A stretch of DNA of 64,000 nt. It comes from Nansenia antarctica. Its lineage: Eukaryota > Chordata > Actinopteri > Argentiniformes > Microstomatidae. The notes under the pieces were generated by a model. It was not told the origin of the DNA. It was given only the letters and a program-made list of their open reading frames with translations, and did not search any database. The position numbers and the translations under genes were made by a program. How positions within the stretch are numbered: position 1 is the stretch's first letter; every line of letters starts with the position of its first letter. Below, in pieces: positions 17,855-25,890 of the stretch. Location: assembly GCA_963989245.1 (NCBI GenBank), contig OZ022339.1, positions 23,445,697 through 23,509,696 of the forward strand, read 5' to 3'.

Positions 17855-18788
17855 CTCACCCCAGGTCTTTCTCTCTGCAGTATGATGGAGGCCTGCTGCT
17901 GACTCATCCCCAGCTGCAGCCAGACGGGACATGTTTTAATTAGCTTCTCCAAAACACTGATACCAGGTGGGGGGGCAGGCTTTGGTACTCGGTGAGACAG
18001 GGAGGGAGACAGGGGAGTGGGGAGAAGGGAAGACAGAGGGGGAGTGGGCTTTGGTACTGGGGGAGACAGGGAGGGAGTCAGGGGACTGAGGAGAGGGGGA
18101 GAGGGCTTTGGTACTGGGGGAGACAGGGAGGGAGTCAGGGGAGTGGGGAGAGGGGGAGACAGAGAGGGGGAGGGCTTTGGTACTGGGGGAGACAGGGAGG
18201 GAGTCAGGGGAGTGGGGAGAGGGGGAGACAGAGAGGGGGAGGGCTTTGGTACTGGGGGAGACAGGGAGGGAGTCAGGGGAGTGGGGAGAGGGGGAGACAG
18301 AGAGGGGGAGGGCTTTGGTACTGGGGGAGACAGGGAGGGAGTCAGGGGAGTGGGGAGAGGGGGAGACAGAGAGGGGGAGGGCTTTGGTACTGGGGGAGAC
18401 AGGGAGGGAGTCAGGGGAGTGGGGAGAGGGGGAGACAGAGAGGGGGAGGGCTTTGGTACTGGGGGAGACAGGGAGGGAGACAGGGGGACACACAAGGGTT
18501 TTGTCAGTGGAGGAGGAGGTCTTGGCTGGAGTGGAAAAGAGGGTTTTGATGGGAGGCGGTGGAGAGGGGCAGAGGGGGGCTGGCAGTGGGACGGAGGGGA
18601 GGTGAGGGGAGCAGGCTGGGTTGATGGGAGGGGTGGGGAGAAGGGCAGTGCAACTGGGGGTGGAGATGAGCTTATGGAGGCCGGGGGGAAGGAGGGTGGT
18701 GCCATGGAGGGTCCTGGGGAGGGTCCTGGGGTGGGTCCTGGGGAGGGCGCAGGCCTGCGTCCCACAGCTCTTGGTGCTGGTCCTGGGT
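6647..18788 (-). CDS. rin3: Ras and Rab interactor 3, VPS9-domain GEF; eleven exons, N-terminal exon(s) not found
   Basis: join(6647..6976,7710..7873,8495..8626,8921..9026,9370..9572,10771..11493,12282..13361,13785..13876,14460..14532,15448..15562,17860..18788). All phases close, giving about 1314 residues. In order: a long Pro-rich leader; an SH2 domain (SVLEKLIKTCPVWLQL, IFLVRKS, YLESSVLVFDNIF); Pro-rich linkers; an RH segment (FLSADKKLQRRIVELSRDGS); VPS9 (GADDFLPVLMYVLARSN, EYMMELMDPALQLGEG, SIHRWERRRTL); and a C-terminal Ras-association region. RIN3 stimulates GTP loading of Rab5-family GTPases, especially Rab31, on early endosomes and binds SH3 adaptors such as amphiphysin/BIN1 and CD2AP. 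Similarity is closer to RIN3 than to RIN1 or RIN2. The protein is longer than the mammalian one (about 985 residues) because of repeat-encoded segments. The right boundary could be 18799 instead. Confidence 0.93.
7000..7100. repeat. Short tandem repeat beside the last rin3 acceptor
   Basis: Four copies of a roughly 27-bp unit CATGACAACCATGTATGTGT lie in the intron immediately before the last exon. Confidence 0.8.
7215..7709 (-). repeat. rin3 intron: CAGGTACACACA array with partial exon-end copies
   Basis: Units of about 20-26 bp, each carrying CAG|GTACAC, fill 7215-7600. Two further units, 7596-7624 and 7671-7700, contain parts of the preceding exon end (GCCTGGCTCAGCGTCC and TGTATGGAGCTGGAGG on the + strand). 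The minus frame stays open across the whole array. Confidence 0.88.
7710..7873 (-). CDS. rin3: rin3 exon: VPS9 C-terminal part
   Basis: 164 bp. Acceptor TGTGTAG|GC; the exon reads SYYLTTTYGALQHIKSFS, then LEIQDSIHRWERRRTLSQ, and ends CAG|GTACAC in phase 0. YYLTT.YGAL is the conserved VPS9 tyrosine/threonine block. Confidence 0.93.
7874..8230. repeat. (CA)n / CACACG / CAGACA compound microsatellite in a rin3 intron
   Basis: About 350 bp of CA repeats with CG and GA interruptions, directly before the acceptor of the SYYLTT exon. Confidence 0.95.
8331..8474 (-). repeat. Two extra copies of a rin3 exon end with its 5' splice site, inside (GT)n
   Basis: 8331-8357 and 8448-8474 are identical to 8489-8515, the last 21 coding bases plus the donor. 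All three copies are embedded in (GT)n tracts. Confidence 0.9.
8495..8626 (-). CDS. rin3: rin3 exon: VPS9 catalytic core
   Basis: 132 bp. It contains GADDFLPVLMYVLARSN, with the Asp-rich VPS9 signature, and VEYMMELMDPALQLGEG. The exon end GGAGAAG|GTTCCT is a weak donor, and the last 27 bp are copied twice downstream. Confidence 0.92.
8680..8910. repeat. GGGCTAGGGTCA minisatellite, rin3 intron
   Basis: Units of AGGGCTAGGGTCAGAGTG and variants fill most of the 294-bp intron. Confidence 0.9.
8921..9026 (-). CDS. rin3: rin3 exon: VPS9 (YSPQRKIDMLLKTCK)
   Basis: 106 bp. It reads VKLAALHQEYSPQRKIDMLL, then KTCKIIYDSMSVGCPG, ending G|GTGAGG. It matches the YSPEKK..LLKTCKLIYDSM block of RIN proteins. 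Confidence 0.93.
9027..9369 (-). mobile_element. rin3 intron formed by a 338-bp transposon copy (element 9030-9367)
   Basis: The element starts CAGGGTATATAC and ends GCGGATACCCTG (8-bp perfect inverted ends). It is flanked by ACCTG at 9025-9029 and 9368-9372. A clearly homologous copy, with a central stretch of about 65 bp that is missing here, sits at 55968-56359, far from any exon. The intron extends past the element by only three bases on one side and two on the other; both splice sites lie in the duplicated target CAGGT on the coding strand. Confidence 0.88.
9370..9572 (-). CDS. rin3: rin3 exon: VPS9 N-terminal helical part
   Basis: 203 bp. It reads EAVVEAAVCKSVLKPLREAV and SGSLKRLRENQGVV, then TTTALGVTTSVPEASVMERI, ending Q. 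The 5' splice site is ATCCAG|GTCAGG, where the GT comes from the target duplication of the transposon forming the next intron. Confidence 0.92.
9585..10765. repeat. rin3 intron: CACA/CGTTACAC tract then a 51-bp-type minisatellite
   Basis: 9585-9935 is CA-rich with repeated ACACGTTACACACCACTACA. 9940-10765 repeats GGCTATGGATAGTAGGGTCA followed by GGGTAAGAGCTAGGGTTGGG. Confidence 0.9.
10771..11493 (-). CDS. rin3: rin3 exon: Pro/Arg SH3 motif, acidic segment and RH domain
   Basis: 723 bp, phase 1 in and out (CTGG|GTAACC). It reads KKSVAPVPPPRRKRSSQ, then SYSTSSTEEEE shared with mammalian RIN3, a Gly run, then KHRLSMVNFSSVFTGFLSAD and STEMLQEMRQMMTQLRSYLL-like text (here RSYLIQSTELRSLLEP). The RH region helps RINs bind activated Rab5. 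Confidence 0.93.
11500..12310. repeat. 27-bp minisatellite in a rin3 intron, running into the upstream exon end
   Basis: The unit is ACTCCTACATCCTGACTACA plus GTCAGAC. At 12165-12300 the period becomes 39 bp and each unit contains CCTCAC|CTAC, the exon donor. A V-SINE splits the array at 11780-11985. Confidence 0.92.
11780..11985 (+). mobile_element. V-SINE (tRNA-derived SINE), full length
   Basis: It has a tRNA-like head (GGTCTAGTGGATAGTGAG, box B GAGTTCAAATCCC), the core CCTTGGGTAAGGCACTTAGC, the tail GTAAGTCGCTTTGGATAAAA plus GCGTCTGCTAAATG, and an A-run at 11969-11985. The tail matches the L2 LINE 3' ends elsewhere in this window. Confidence 0.9.
12282..13361 (-). CDS. rin3: rin3 exon: large proline-rich linker
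   Basis: 1080 bp, phase 1 in and out. It starts DFWGSQLNTPSDD and contains CSQLWYVNPVFLEEHCSSLL (RIN3-like) and PRYKRPPPRPPHAP, a candidate SH3 ligand. A (D/H)P(V/D)P repeat tract encoded at 12400-12800 follows. The end at CTGTAG|GTGAGG is the first of four identical donors spaced by 39 bp; it joins in phase to GCA CTG AAG of the next exon. Confidence 0.85.
12400..12800 (-). repeat. rin3: Coding minisatellite in rin3: DPVPHP/QPDPDS-type tract
   Basis: Imperfect units of 6, 12 and longer bases (GGGTCAGGGTGAGGGACA and variants on the + strand) encode about 130 residues of alternating Asp-Pro, Val-Pro and His-Pro. The frame stays open throughout. Confidence 0.85.
13380..13640 (-). mobile_element. 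tRNA-derived SINE family B, copy 1
   Basis: The minus strand has head GGCGGCTGTGGCACAGGAGG, box B GGTTCGAGCCCCG, CTTGGGCAAGACACTGAACC and tail AAAGCGCTTTGGATAAAGGC. It sits in a rin3 intron. Other copies are at 18845, 27898, 36350, 37541, 48876 and 61345. Confidence 0.9.
13785..13876 (-). CDS. rin3: rin3 exon: DVLPFTLRLP segment
   Basis: 92 bp between TTTCAG and G|GTAGAG. It reads DVLPFTLRLPSVIVQATKYE, then DMEMISSLGS, and matches the conserved stretch after the RIN SH2 domain. Confidence 0.92.
13885..14312. repeat. 31-34-bp minisatellite, rin3 intron
   Basis: The unit CCCTGAGGTCAGAGGTCAAC plus ATTAACATCAT is repeated about 13 times, some copies with an extra CAT. Confidence 0.95.
14460..14532 (-). 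CDS. rin3: rin3 exon: SH2 C-terminal part
   Basis: 73 bp, phase 1 in and phase 2 out. It reads IYLESSVLVFDNIFKLVAFY, then CIS, typical of the RIN SH2 end (mammals: LVFEDIFRLIAFYC). Confidence 0.92.
14533..15447. repeat. rin3 intron: unique part, then CCTAACCCCAAT array
   Basis: 14600-15000 has no recognised element. 15015-15260 is a CCTAACCCCAATCCTAACCC telomere-like array. Confidence 0.8.
15448..15562 (-). CDS. rin3: rin3 exon: SH2 core
   Basis: Acceptor TATGCTCAG|ATC; the exon reads IFLVRKSCDQKMMVLSIRL, then QDLLVNQEQS, and ends T|GTAGGT (phase 1). The FLVRKS strand carries the phosphotyrosine-pocket arginine of SH2 domains. Confidence 0.9.
15580..17810. repeat. 2.2-kb, 23-bp minisatellite, rin3 intron
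   Basis: About a hundred copies of AGTCATATAGTCAACACTGT plus TAC, with variants lacking ACA or with GAG for TAT. It is followed by (GT)n at 17811-17848 directly at the SH2 exon donor. Confidence 0.97.
17860..18788 (-). CDS. rin3: rin3 exon: proline-rich leader and start of SH2
   Basis: 929 bp, phase 2 in, phase 0 out (CCT GGG|GTGAGA). About 270 residues of Pro/Ser/Thr/Leu-rich sequence precede GISVLEKLIKTCPVWLQLG, the conserved RIN SH2 entry. The leader holds a 69-bp (23-residue) coding repeat at 18060-18480. Two acceptors are possible (TACAG|ACCC or CCACAG|GGTC); both keep the frame. Mammalian RIN3 has only about 50 residues here, so the leader is expanded. Confidence 0.8.
18060..18480 (-). 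repeat. rin3: Coding minisatellite in rin3: 23-residue Pro-rich unit, about six copies
   Basis: The unit encodes PSLSPPVPKPSPSLSPPLPT plus PLT. It is repeated almost identically about five times, with one degenerate copy at the 3' side. It contains many PxxP cores and VPKPSP, candidate SH3 ligands. The 69-bp period keeps the frame. Confidence 0.9.
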
Positions 18789-18844
18789 CTGTACTGACCC
18801 TGTGGATGTAGAGGAGTATACTTTCAGGAGTGTAGAGGAGTTTA

Positions 18845-19095
18845 CGGGGCGGCTGTGGCGCAGGAGGTAGAGCCGCCGTCTAATGATCACAAGGTTGGCA
18901 GATCGGCGGTTCGAACCCCGGCTGGCCACATGTCGAAGTGTCCTTGGGCAAGACACTGAACCCCAAATTGCTCCCAGTGAGCGGGCCGGCGCCTTGCATG
19001 GCAGCTTGCCGACATTGGTGTGTGAATGGATGAATGAGAGGCCGTTGTAAAGCGCTTTGGATAAAGGCGCTATATAAGTGCAGTCCATTTACCAT
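18845..19095 (+). mobile_element. tRNA-derived SINE family B, copy 2
   Basis: It has head GGCGGCTGTGGCGCAGGAGG, box B GGTTCGAACCCCGG, and the 3' end GCGCTATATAAGTGCAGTCC. Confidence 0.92.
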
Positions 19096-20009
19096 TTACT
19101 ACATACTACTACACAATAACAACACTACAATACAACTACTACTAATAATAATATACTATCATCACTACTAATACTGTACTACTACGACGACGACTACTAC
19201 TACACTATCACTACTACCACTAATACTGTACTTGTACTACTACTACTATTACTACTATTATCACTACTACTACCACTACTATACTAATACTGTACTACTC
19301 CTACTATTATATGTAACACGGTCTGGTGAAAATGCAAAACGCATGTCGGCAATTCTCAAGTCGCGCAATGAAAAGAAATCTGTTTTTTTGCATATTATGA
19401 AAGTTTAAGTGTTGAAGAGCCTGCTCTAACAGTTTTAGGATCACTAAATACTTATACATTTGTGAATTGGCATCACTATCTTGTCTGCCATAGGCTACTG
19501 GGTAAGTGATACATGGCTTGCTAACAAACTTACGTTTTAGGACGTGTTCAAAAGCAAGGACTGTGTGATCATCTAACTATGTGTAGTTATGTGTTTTTAC
19601 CATGTTGGTGTTCTATCAGCGTGTTGTGCTAAACATGCAGTTAGATGTTCAGATGTTCCAGTATTTGGTTTGAGGTGTACCAACATTCAAATAAGCATAT
19701 CATCTTCAACTATCACTTTCAGATTTCAATGTATGACACATCATTTGAAAGCTTACACTATCAGCACTTTCATAATCTGGAAAAAAATGAAAAATGACCA
19801 TGCCCTACTTTTTAACCAGACCCTGTCACATATTTACATTTTTGGCATTTAGCAGACGCCTTTATCCAAAGCGACTTAAAACAAATACATTTGTCTAAGT
19901 AAGTGAATCATCTATCCATCAGTCATCGCAAGAAAATAATCTATGCTAGGGCCAGAGGCAGTCCAAAATGATAGAGAAAGGAAGTTAATAGTTTTTTTCC
20001 CCGCCCCAC
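19096..20009. other. No gene; ACT/ATA-rich tract and a V-SINE tail
   Basis: 19096-19310 is ACTACTA-rich. 19311-19835 holds nothing I recognise. 19840-19880 is a minus-strand V-SINE/L2 tail (TTTAGCAGACGCCTTTATCC). Confidence 0.6.
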
Positions 20010-20155
20010 CACATCAAGAAACCATAAGCAACCACAGGCTCACAAGAACACAGCATCCTAAAGCAACATCAAAGCATATACAAACAGAGAAGCCATATAA
20101 CTGCTCCCAGTGTGGGAAGACTTTCAGTCGAGTAAGACACCAGAGAATACACACT
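20010..20155 (+). pseudogene. C2H2 zinc-finger gene scrap
   Basis: The frame reads KHIQTEKPYNCSQCGKTFSR, then VRHQRIHT, directly followed by (ACT)n. The linker TEKPY and C-x2-C are intact, but the finger loop is shortened, so the first His is too close to the cysteines. The preceding finger (NHRLTRTQHPKA) is also decayed. There is no start or gene context. Confidence 0.6.
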
Positions 20156-20191
<36 letters not shown>

Positions 20192-20235
20192 ACTACTACT
20201 ACTATGTACAACTACTACTACTACTCCTAGACTAC
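20152..20235. repeat. (ACT)n trinucleotide repeat
   Basis: Perfect ACT units with small interruptions. Confidence 0.95.
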
Positions 20236-20745
20236 TAGTATACTCCTACTCCTACTACACCTCACATACAGTGAATATAGACAATAAAGCTCCAGTCGAA
20301 TGTTTTAAAACAACACAACAGCCAGATTATGAAATAACATTAGTGTCAGGTTTAAGACAACATTAAGAGAAAGTTAGGGCTGTTTTTTTATGGGTGACTG
20401 ACTATACACGGTTAGAACACAGCGTTAGGGTAGTACTAGACAGCGATAGGGTCAGAGTTAAGATTAGGGTTAGTCAGGGTCAGGCTGTGCATACCTAGGG
20501 GGAGTAGCTGGTTCCATCATCCTCTCGTCCGGATGGAAAACTTGTAACTTCTGTCCTTCTAGAATGCCTGAGTCCTTCTAGAATGCCTGAGTCCTTCTGG
20601 AACGCCTGGAACTCTCAAAACCTTGTTTGTGTATTGAGGGTTCCACCATCTCTCTCTTTTTAATCTTTCTCTCTTTCTCTTGATTCTCCCTCCATCTTAA
20701 ACATGGCTGCTGATGTGACAGGAAAAGTATTTTTTGTCTGTTTCT

Positions 20746-20987
<242 letters not shown>

Positions 20988-21174
20988 TCCTGTCTGCGGT
21001 GGTGTTCAGTCAGGGTTGTCCAGTGTAGTCGGTCGGCCCCTCCCCCTTTACCGCCTTGAACATTATATCAACAATCTCCCCCTCTCCCCCTCTTAATTCT
21101 CTTTCTGCTCCTCAACAGTTGTTTCTGTTTTTCTTTGCTCTGAAAAGAGTATTATTGACACAACTACATCTACA

Positions 21175-21475
21175 GGGTTACCTAGGGTTACCTAGACATC
21201 TACAGCCACCCTGAACCCGAACCCCAACCCTGCCCTAACCCTGCCCTAACTATCCCTAACCCTGCCCTAACCCTAACTATCCCTAACACTGCCCTAACTA
21301 TCCCTAACACTGCCCTAACTATCCCTAACCCTGCCCTAACCCTAACCCTGCCCTAACCATCCCTAACACTGCCCTACCTATCCCTAACACTGCCCTAACC
21401 CTAACACTGCCCTAACTATCCCTAACACTGCCCTAACCCTAACCTTGCCCTAACCCTAACTCTTCCTCAGTCTGT
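21175..21475. repeat. CCCTAACACTGCCCTAACTA array
   Basis: Telomere-like CCCTAA variants with a period near 20 bp. Confidence 0.9.
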
Positions 21476-21673
21476 GTATATTGATGCCTTTGAGGAGAAT
21501 CTAAACAGATGATTTTGACTTTAGTGTCCGAGTTAGAAACCTGTTTCGCTTTGTGTTCAACAGAGGCAGCATAGCGTCCCCCCCCCGCCTCCCTGCCCCC
21601 GCCCCCAACCCTGCCCCCCATCCCCCTTCAACCAAACCACAGCAGATGTTTCCTGTCACTGTGGTGGTATGTT

Positions 21674-21675
<2 letters not shown>

Positions 21676-21739
<64 letters not shown>

Positions 21740-21740
21740 C
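21676..21740. repeat. (GA)n microsatellite
   Basis: A pure AG run of about 60 bp. Confidence 0.95.
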
Positions 21741-21918
21741 CAATATTCACTATAAGTTGCAAGTATGACATCTTGTGGCCTCTGAGGTGAACTGCGATTG
21801 GACACTGAACAAATACAGACTGAACTGTTACTGACTGAAAAACACCTAATATAACACCTAACCCAAGAAGAAGAAAGACAGGAAGACAGAAAGACAAGCC
21901 GTTAGGGAACTCAAACAT

Positions 21919-22045
21919 ACGGAGCCCACCTGGGGTCACATGGTAGAAAAAAATTATTTGATGTGTGAATCCGTTCCCTCTGTTTAGTAACGGATTCACA
22001 CATCAAATATTTTTTTTCTACCATGTGACCCCAGGGGGGCTCCGT
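21919..22045. repeat. Long near-perfect palindrome (57-bp arms, 13-bp loop)
   Basis: Arm 21919-21975 (ACGGAGCCCACCTGGGGTCA..) is the inverse of 21989-22045, with a few mismatches. It can extrude as a hairpin or cruciform and is probably a foldback/MITE remnant. Confidence 0.85.
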
Positions 22046-23269
22046 ACAAACAGAATCACACCATCATAATAAAATAAGCTGACAAAGGATCCACATTTTT
22101 ATTCTTTTTTTAATACTCGACACGGAGCGCACATCAGACCACAGAACATACAAACTCGTTACACATAGCATACAAACCCAGACACGTGGTCTGGGGTGGT
22201 CCAGTGGTCCATCACCGCGGTCTACAGTGCACTATGCCCATGTCGTCATAGGTTTGAATCCCGCCCATGATCTGCTGACATGCCCTCTCTCTCTCCCCCT
22301 TCTTCTCCTTACTTTCCTGTCTGTCTTCACTGCATCTGTCTAATAAAATGAAAAATATGAGTGGGACTGCCCCACTCAGGAAAAAACCAAAAACCCCAAA
22401 ACCCCAGACACAACAACTCTCCGCAAAATAATCCATACACTTCATGAAAAACAATACATAAACAAAAAACAGTTCGATTTTCTGTATGGACCGAATCAAC
22501 CAAGACACTATTTATATCTTCTTCTCAAAATACACAAGGACCCTCACTCCTGGACAGCCCCTTTTTAAGAGAGCGCCAACTTTGGACCCGGAAACACGTC
22601 ACGACTTAACAACCAAGGCTGTGTTCGGAATAGCATACTAGCATACTCATACTAGATATGACGTAGATTTGAGTAGGCGAGAGCGTTCACACTGTACAGT
22701 ATGCGAGATTTGAGTATGCAAGAAATTTAGTATCCAAGCAATATTTTCGGAATAATTTAAGTGTGTTACGACTGTACACTTCTGGAGTACTGGATCCCCA
22801 AAATGCATTTCTCGCCCAGGGTTGCCAGATGGGGCTGGTTACCGCCGAATGGGCTACTTGATTTTGAGGTTATAGAAAGTTTAAGCTGTAAATTGTCAAT
22901 CCCATCTGGCAACCCTGTGCGCTTTCAGCCTCGTCAAACTACGTCATACAAACTTGTCATACAGCTGTTGTTTACATTGTCCGATAGCCTGGGGACCGAA
23001 AGCTTGCAATAAACATCGTTTTTAGCACAGATTTGAGTGTGCAGATGCTGCTTTTTTGCACTCTATTTGATACTCTTCAGCTGCAGCACCTCAGCTAAAT
23101 CTGATCACGGATGAGCGGTGGTATTTTCACTATACTGGGAATTAACATGGTGAAATGCATTCTTAGACATGACTACATCGTCATGATTACAAAGATGCCA
23201 CTTGAAATGCATGAAATCCAAGTTTATTTGTGTCTTACACACATGTTCGCCTAGTATTTGACTGCTTGT
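22046..23269. other. No gene; scattered transposon scraps
   Basis: 22567-22615 matches 2770-2825. 22615-22660 matches 6190-6231. The rest has no recognised feature. Confidence 0.5.
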
Positions 23270-24441
23270 CAGGCCCGGATTAACCCCCTAGGGAGCCCTA
23301 GGGTGACCAGACTTGATGTGTGCCCCCCCCCCAACACACACACTTTTTTTTTTTTACTTTGCAAGTGAAAATTTGATATTTACTATGGTTACAAAAACCA
23401 TAGATTTACAAGAGCATATTACTACAGTACAGGCTCATCCCAGTTGGGCCTAATGCCGTAGTATAGCCTTGACACTGATGCTCAAATCTGAATGCAACTC
23501 ACATCCCAATGCAACACGACTTTCTAAATATAGGCTAATTATTTCCATCATAAATGGCCTGAGACTACATGCAAAACCATAACAAAGGGGGAAAATGCAC
23601 ATACTGTATACTACAATAAAACAAGCTCAATACCAACCAAGTCCAAAAATGGAAATAAACAGCGCCTGTCTCTTTGCCGCTCTGCTCACCTTCGTGATGC
23701 TGTATCAGACGTAGGCTATAGCCCTGTGCATCACACAGGCCCAAATCAGCCACAGCGTCATATTAGCCCCAAATAATCATAAGTAAGCCTTACCGGTAAG
23801 GAAGAGCCTCAGTGCGACAAACACACATTGGAACGTCGTCTGTAGTCCATGTATTCTCAGGATTTGAAGCATCTCCTCTGGTGAACGGGTTGTCTCCTCC
23901 CGCACAAAATCCTTGAACTGAATAAGTTCATCTCCAAAGTTTTTGTTCAGGTCATCTGGATATGTGGAGGAGAGCGCAGTAGCGCGTTTACGCACAGAAT
24001 CGCGGTCCATGTCGGAATCAAACAAAACGCCAAATAGTCCATTCAGGGCCCTGTATGCATCAATGCGCTGAACAAGACAGGATTGCTTAATTTTTCGCTT
24101 GGCAGAGCCACTCAGTTGTCGCCTGTCCATTTTGATTTCTTAGTTGATAGTTTGGCGTCACTGCGTCATCGCGCACCTGTCTGTGATTGGGGGGGGGGGC
24201 ACTTGTCTGTGACTGGGGGTGGGGCACTCGCAATGATTTATCTTATTATTTATATGATAGCCTAAATATAACCGTTAGTTTTGTATCTGTGTGGATGTCT
24301 TCCAGTAAATATAGCCTATATTTTAAAAATGTGCCCCAAATATTTTAAAGGTCTATTCATTGTCCGAATAATTTGGTGCCCCCCCATTGGCTGGTGCCCC
24401 AGGGCATTCACCCGATGCAATATATGGATAATCCGGGTTTG
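23270..24441 (-). mobile_element. hAT transposon, 1172 bp, internally deleted, with intact 8-bp target duplication
   Basis: The ends CAGGCCCGGATTAAC and ATAATCCGGGTTTG are inverted. CTGCTTGT flanks both sides (23262-23269 and 24442-24449), the 8-bp duplication typical of hAT. The only coding remnant is the minus-strand ORF at 23777-24130. Confidence 0.9.
23777..24130 (-). pseudogene. hAT transposase remnant: N-terminal start fused to C-terminal part
   Basis: 117 codons beginning MDRRQLSGSAKRKIKQ, a typical hAT/ZMYM1-like start. It passes directly into YPDDLNKNFGDELIQFKDFV, which in full-length relatives lies near the C-terminal dimerisation region. The zinc finger and catalytic core are missing, so it cannot be an active transposase. 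Confidence 0.7.
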
Positions 24442-24717
24442 CTGCTTGTAGCCCAATCACGAATGATCCCAGTATTGTCGCTTCAGACGGACAAGTTGGT
24501 TGTATTGTGCTTGCTGCAGCAAGCCCACGATATGTTATTGCTCATATATATTTATTTTAATCATGTTATTTTACCAACTGTTAAGACAACAATATAGTAA
24601 GCTAGTTACTTGAGCTAGCTAAAGATATTGGCCCCCCCAAATCATTTTACAACTTGTTATTATGTTACAATGTTTCTGTCGAACTCCGTAAGTAAGCAAC
24701 GTATGTAAGCAACGCAG

Positions 24718-24848
24718 GGTGCGTTCGTAAATTCGCTCTGAGAGCGCACACTGGGTTCAACGTCATAAAGGGACCAGGTAATTTGATTGGACAAGAGGCA
24801 TTCCATGAGTGCTGATCAGATTCCCAGGGCGAATTTACGAACGCAGCC
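24718..24848. mobile_element. Small inverted-repeat element (MITE)
   Basis: GTGCGTTCGTAAATTCGCTC at the left is inverted at the right as GGGCGAATTTACGAACGCAG. Related pieces occur near 38975 and 57575-57635. Confidence 0.7.
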
Positions 24849-25009
24849 GTAATGTAGCTAGGAACAGAAGACGAAAAAAATCGTCAGATCAGATGTATAA
24901 ACAGGTTATTTTGATAAACTGGACACATTTTGGGCATATATGTGGTTACTTTCTCGCCTGAAAACATATTAAAACTTCATAAAATGACATGTTAACACTT
25001 GTTGTATTC

Positions 25010-25200
25010 AGAATCAGAATCCTTTTTATTGCCAAGTAGATTCGCACATACAGGAACTTGACTTGGTGTGGTTGGTGCATAGGACATAAAGATAACAACA
25101 ATATAATAAAAACAACAATGTAATACACAACAATATATAAGCAAAAATATGTTTAAAAGACAATGACAGAAAGGGTCTGTACACTGTACATTGGTGTATT
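25010..25200. repeat. Retroelement 3'-tail-like segment
   Basis: AGAATCCTTTTTATTGCCAA is a common teleost retroelement end, followed by A/T-rich sequence. Recognition is from memory of the pattern only. Confidence 0.4.
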
Positions 25201-25260
25201 CCTCCTGGCTTGGATATGCTTGTTGGTAACATGGAATTCTCCACAGAGCCGTTCTGAATG

Positions 25261-25316
25261 ACCTGGCCGGGTCAGTACTATGGGAGACCGCCTGGGAATA
25301 CCCGGTGCCGTAAGTT
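25261..25316 (+). pseudogene. 5S rRNA-derived fragment
   Basis: ATGGGAGACCGCCTGGGAAT, preceded by GGTCAGTACT, matches the 3' third of vertebrate 5S rRNA, with small changes. The 5' two thirds are absent. It could be a 5S pseudogene or the head of a 5S-derived SINE. Confidence 0.8.
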
Positions 25317-25486
25317 TTTCTCAACTCCCACCAGTAGAGGGCACTATTGCACCCTTTTAACAACTGGAACTGTGTCATTGTTTTTACACTGCTTTGCAAA
25401 CTATGAACCCAGCTTCATGTACGCCATACCACTTGCTTCCCATCCTTTTGGAGTCATTGGCAGAGGGTAGTAAAACCATAGTCTTA

Positions 25487-25890
25487 CACTCACTGAACAC
25501 TTTATTAGGGACACACCTTCTCTTTCATGGAGGTGGTGTAATGGTGTGGGGAATGTTTTCTTGCCACACTTTTGGCCTGTTAACACCAATCAATCATTGC
25601 TTGAATGCCACAGCCTATTTGAGTATTGTTGCTGACCATGTGCATCCCTTCACGGCTACACTTTACCCATCTTCTAATCTAATGGCTACTTCCAGCATGA
25701 TAATGCACTATGACACAAAGCAAAAGTCGTCTCAAAGTGGTTCGGCCTTCCCAGTCACTGGATCTGAATCCAATAGAACACCTTTGGGATGTGGTAGAAA
25801 GGGAGATTCAGGTGCACAGCTTGAACGTGTACCTGAAAAATCTGATGATGCAATCATGTCATCATGGACCAGAATCTCAAAGGAATTTGT
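25487..25890 (+). mobile_element. Tc1-like transposon, truncated, copy 1
   Basis: The left end CACTCACTGAACACTTTATT after TA matches the element at 62836. The transposase C-terminal part survives in broken frames (SLDLNPIEHLWDVVEREI). The right end is cut by MITE family A at 25891. Confidence 0.85.

Noticed and set aside
18872..18925. tRNA gene suggested by A and B boxes
   Set aside because: The tRNA-like head continues into the SINE body and recurs seven times; it is SINE family B, not a functional tRNA.
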